Assembly (NCBI GenBank): GCA_904063045.1
Contig: CAJFCJ010000002.1
Location: 1,944,422 to 2,008,421 of the forward strand
Origin: Dimorphilus gyrociliatus
Taxonomy: Eukaryota; Annelida; Polychaeta; Dinophilidae
Direction of reading: 5' to 3'
Length of the DNA stretch: 64,000 bases
The notes beneath the pieces were generated by a model. It had not been told where the DNA came from, ran no database searches, and saw only the letters and a list, made by a program, of their open reading frames with translations. The number at the start of each line of letters is the position of its first letter. The first letter of the stretch is position 1. The translations under genes and the position numbers were made by a program. Shown here one piece after another: positions 60,372 through 64,000 of the stretch.

Positions 60372-63300
60372 TTAAGATTCCGAAGTCGTTCTGGTCGTCT
60401 TCGTCTTTACGGTGATACCACCACCCTGTATTTTATAAAATCAATTTAGATATACATTGTTGATATTTTATCCATTTTGTTTTTAATGATTCACTTACCG
60501 ATATGGTTTTGGTAGCAGAGACTGAGCTACGATTCTTAGCTCTAAGCTTAGCCAAAGTATTTTCAGCCATATCGGCTCTCTCTTCGGCATCTTCGAGTTC
60601 GTGTTGAACCTTTCTGTATTTTGCCAAATTAACGGCGGCAATCTCTTCGGCCTCTTCAACTTGTCTCTTGTATGTCTTGATTTTGTTTTGAAGTTTATCG
60701 ATAACATCTTGCATTCTTTCTTGACCCTTTCTGTCCTCGTCGCTCTGGAAAGCCAACTCCTTTAGTCTTCTCTCTTGTTTCCTCATGTTCTTGACGCTTT
60801 CGGCGTGTCGTCTTTGCTCGTTATCTAACTCAACTTCCAATTCTCTGACTCTTTGTTCCATCTTCTGGATCATTCTCTTTCCACCCTTCAAAGCTGATGC
60901 TTCGGCTTCATCAAGTCTAACTTGAAGTTCCTTGACCTGGGATTCTAGGCTTCTCCTCATCTTTTCGATTGAACCAGCATGATCTTGCTCTTGCCTGAGA
61001 TCCTCAGCTAATCTTGCGGCGTCGATCATTGCTTTCTTAGCTCTCTCTTCAGAGCTCTTTAATTCGTTCATTTGATCATCCAAGTCACTCTGCATAGCCT
61101 GAATATCAGTCTCATATTTTCTCTTTTGAGCAGCCAAAGAAGTATTAACAGTTTGGAGTTCAGATACTCTATCAGCAGCTTCGTGCAATTCGCTTTCAGC
61201 GGCCTTTCTAGCTCGTTCGGCAGCTTCCAATTGAGTTCTCAATTCTTCGATCTCACCAGCGAGGATATTAGCTCTTCTTTCAGAAGAGGCATATTGTTCT
61301 CTGGCTTCATCACGAGCTCTCTGTTCTTCATCAATAGTTTGTTGAACTTCTCTGATTTGTTGTTGGTATTTTTTGAGGTTCTTTTCAGCTTCGGCTCTGC
61401 CTCTGTTAGCACCATCAAGAGCAACTTCCAATTCGTTGATATCTTGCTCCAACTTCTTCTTGACTCTCATTGCCTCGCTCTTTCCTCTGCTTTCAGCTTC
61501 AAGAGAAGCCTGCATAGAATCAAGAGCTCTCTGGTGGTTACGTCTCGTGTTTTCGAATTCTTCATCCTTTTCTTGTAGCCTTCTCTCGATATCTTGACGA
61601 ACAGCCGAAATTTCAAGAGTGGCTCTCATAACTTTAGCCTCCTCTTGTTCGAGGGCGGCTTCGGCTTCTTCCAAGGCAGATTGTAATTCTTCCTTTTCCA
61701 TTTCTAATCTCTTTCTGGATTTTTCTAATTCGTGAACGCTTCGGCCTCCTTCTCCGAGTTGATCGGTAAGGTCGTGGATTTCATCGCTTAAGTTTTTGTT
61801 CTCTCTTCTCAAAGCTTCCATCATATCATGACTCTCCTCGATTTGAGTCTTAAGTTTGTAAACTTCAGCAGCATTTGTTCGGCTATCTCTTTGAGATTGT
61901 TCCAATTCGGATTGGATATCAGAAGCCTTCTTTTTCCATTCATCGATGGCTTTATCGAATTGTCTTTGCTTTTTCTCTGCTTGATTGGCGATGGCCTGAG
62001 ATCTTTCAACCTCAATCATGACATCTTCGAGTTCACCTTGGAGCCTGACCTTAGCTTTGTCCAAGCTGGAAACTTTAGCCTGAGCAGTCTCTAAAGCTTG
62101 TTCAGCCTCATTCAATTTGGCATTAAGTTTTCTCTTCATATCTTCCATCTCCTCGCTTCTAACACCACCTTCACCGGATTCGCACTTCCTTCTCCATTCA
62201 GCAACTTCATTCTGGGCCTTAGTAAGGTGTCTTTGTAAATCACTTCTACCTTCTTGTTCTTCTTCAAATTGTTCTCTGAGAGCGTCTAAGTCGGCTTGCA
62301 AGTTTCTAACCTCACCCTGCAATTTAGACTTAATTCTAGATTCATCTTCGAGATTAGCTTTGGTTTCTTCTAAGGTCTTGCTGAGGGTGGCTTTGGCTCG
62401 GGTCAATTGTTTTATCTGTGACAGGAGTGAAAAAATATTACTAAATCATTTATGTATTATGCTAATTCTTACTTGACTTTCAGCTTCTTCTAATTGTCTT
62501 AATAGTTCAGAAGATTCACTTTGTACACGGCTTTGTTGAGAGCTCATTTCGCTAATTTTTCTATCAGATTCTTCTAATTTAGCGTTGACTTCTCCCATTT
62601 GTCCTTCGAGTTGTTTGCCCAACTTCTCGGCGGCTGTCTTGCTCTTGCTGACATGTTCTAATTGAGATTGTAGGTCTTCACATTCGGAACGGAACTTATT
62701 TCTATCTTTCTCCATATTGGATTTAACCTTGGAAAGTTGATCTAATTGTTCAGTCAATTCATTAACGGCATCTTGTTGTTTCCTTCTAAGCTGAGCGGCG
62801 GTTTGCTCGTGTTGGATCTGTTGTTCTTCTAGATCTCTTCTTAACTTTTGCAATTCCATCTCTCTCTTTTTATTAAGGTCTACTTGGGCCTGAGTTGCAC
62901 CTCCAGCTTCATCCAAACGTTCAGACAATTCATCTAATTCCCTAGATAATTCGGCCCTCTGTTTTTCAACCTTGGACCTGGCAGCTCTCTCGGCTTCCAA
63001 CTCCTCTTCGAGTTCTTCAATTCTAGCTTGAAGAGCTTTGATTTTCTTTTGGAGTTGGGCAACAAGAGATTGCTCATCTTCTAACCTTGAGTTAAGGTTG
63101 GAGATCTCGCTATCCTTCTTTTTGATGTTTTCTTCTAAGGATCTCTTTACTCTGTCTAAGTCATCGACAGTTTCTTGGGTTTGTTTCAATTCGCCCTCTA
63201 GTTTTCTCTTAACCTTATCAACATCGGCTCTCATCTTCTTTTCTCGTTCTAGATTATCCTCGAGCTCATCAACTTGGTGCTCGAGCTTTTGTTTGAGCTT

Positions 63301-64000
63301 ATTCAGGTGGTTACATTTGTCTTCCTCCGCTGCTAGATCATCCTGAGTTTTCTTGAGGTTCTCATCTAGGTTCTTCTTCTCTTTATTCAGTTTAGCGATT
63401 TGCTCATCTTGAAGAGCCATCTCGTCATTCAAAGTTTTGATCTGATTATCCTTAGTTTGCTTATCTTGTTCGGCCTTTTGAAGATTCAATTCCAAATCTT
63501 CAACATCCTTTTTAAGATTTTCACACTCTTGCTCCATCTTTCTCTTTGTTTCTTCAAGAGCTTCGGCACCATCTTCCTCCTCTTGCAATCTTTCTTCCAT
63601 TTCTTTCAATTGGGACTCATGATCAGCCTTTTGGGTGATCAATTTTTGGATTGTCTCCTCTCTTTCTGTTAAAGTATCTTGCTCAGCTTGAAGTTGAAGG
63701 AAGAGATCATTCTTAGCTTGAAGTAGAGTTACGTTCTGTTCTTCCAACTCCTTCTTATGTTTTTCTAATTTCTCCAACAGCTCCTTAGCCTTTTCTAATT
63801 CTTCTTCCTTCTTCTTCATGTCATCTTCCTGTCTAGCAATAGACAACAAAGGCTTGACTCTTGTGTACAACTTCCACCATTGCCAATTTCTTAGAGTCAA
63901 CCACTTTCTGATGTTTCTCTGAATAACAGACAATCCAACACGTTGATCTTGGAGTTTCTTGTAATTCTTTCTCATCATATAACCACGGATGTGGGCTTGG
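60372..64000 (-). CDS. MHC: Muscle-type myosin II heavy chain, 3' part (neck and rod), cut by the window edge
   Basis: The window holds the C-terminal ~1190 residues. The exon from 64000 to 62473 starts in the light-chain-binding neck (QAHIRGYMMRKNYKKLQ and WWKLYTRVKPLLSIARQEDD, the classic head-rod junction) and runs into S2. The next exon, 60499-62415, starts IKQLTRAKATL and continues the heptad/28-residue charge repeat of the thick-filament rod. The last exon, 60372-60425, encodes a 17-residue Gly/Thr/Ser-rich tailpiece (GGGITVKTKTTRTTSES). The motor domain lies beyond the right edge. The rod has codon use with more C/G than its neighbours, as expected for a highly expressed gene. Myosin II drives muscle contraction. 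Striated versus smooth type cannot be fixed without the head. Confidence 0.95.

Noticed and set aside
61072..61578. 168-aa plus-strand frame opposite the myosin rod, and other plus-strand frames at 62117-62476 and 63038-63346
   Set aside because: Antisense shadows of the heptad-repeat coding sequence; Leu/Ser/Phe-rich with no independent support.

Overview
This is a eukaryotic window, almost certainly from an invertebrate animal. Genes are split by short introns (often 40-110 nt, GT...AG), the DNA is A+T-rich, and the gene set is animal: p85-type PI3K regulatory subunit, CIP2A, ZC3H13/Flacc, muscle-type myosin II, ciliary CFAP144, Ly6/uPAR, CTLD/EGF/sushi proteins. Gene density (about 20 genes in 64 kb), short introns and domain content suggest a compact spiralian genome such as a small annelid. 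That placement is inference; no species is claimed. No prokaryotic operons, CRISPR arrays, rRNA or convincing tRNA genes were seen.

Layout. 1-10.2 kb, plus strand: a Ulp1-like protease/PHD gene, the m6A-writer component ZC3H13, an orphan cysteine-rich membrane protein, a roadblock dynein light chain, and the Pol I factor TAF1B. 10.8-16 kb: a divergent transporter pair, SLC15-type peptide transporter (minus) and SLC16-like carrier (plus). 16.2-25.4 kb, minus: ENOSF1, then a large thioredoxin-repeat locus with a PDIA5-like core. 26.7-29.9 kb, plus: ADP-ribosylarginine hydrolase and a zinc alcohol dehydrogenase. 30.5-36 kb, minus: an unrecognised 1277-aa coiled-coil protein and TIPRL. 36.6-42.1 kb, plus: PEX3, a Ly6 protein, CFAP144. 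42.3-44.9 kb, minus: PI3K regulatory subunit with an N-terminal C1 domain. 44.9-49.2 kb: gene-poor, microsatellite-rich. 49.2-64 kb, minus: a selectin-like lectin/EGF/sushi receptor, intronless CIP2A, two orphan genes, and the 3' part of a myosin II heavy chain running off the right edge.

The most interesting locus is the thioredoxin array (18.5-25.4 kb). Two alternative first exons each encode a signal peptide in the same splice phase. One shared exon can splice either to a short terminal exon ending HNEL (an ER-retention-like tail) or to a long downstream series of seven more thioredoxin modules with progressively decayed active sites and no retention tail. If transcripts confirm it, one gene makes a conventional ER-resident PDI and a giant, possibly secreted form.

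Multi-exon genes are given as one span with exon limits in the evidence. Exon limits come from reading splice signals and phase by eye, so individual boundaries may be off by a few bases.
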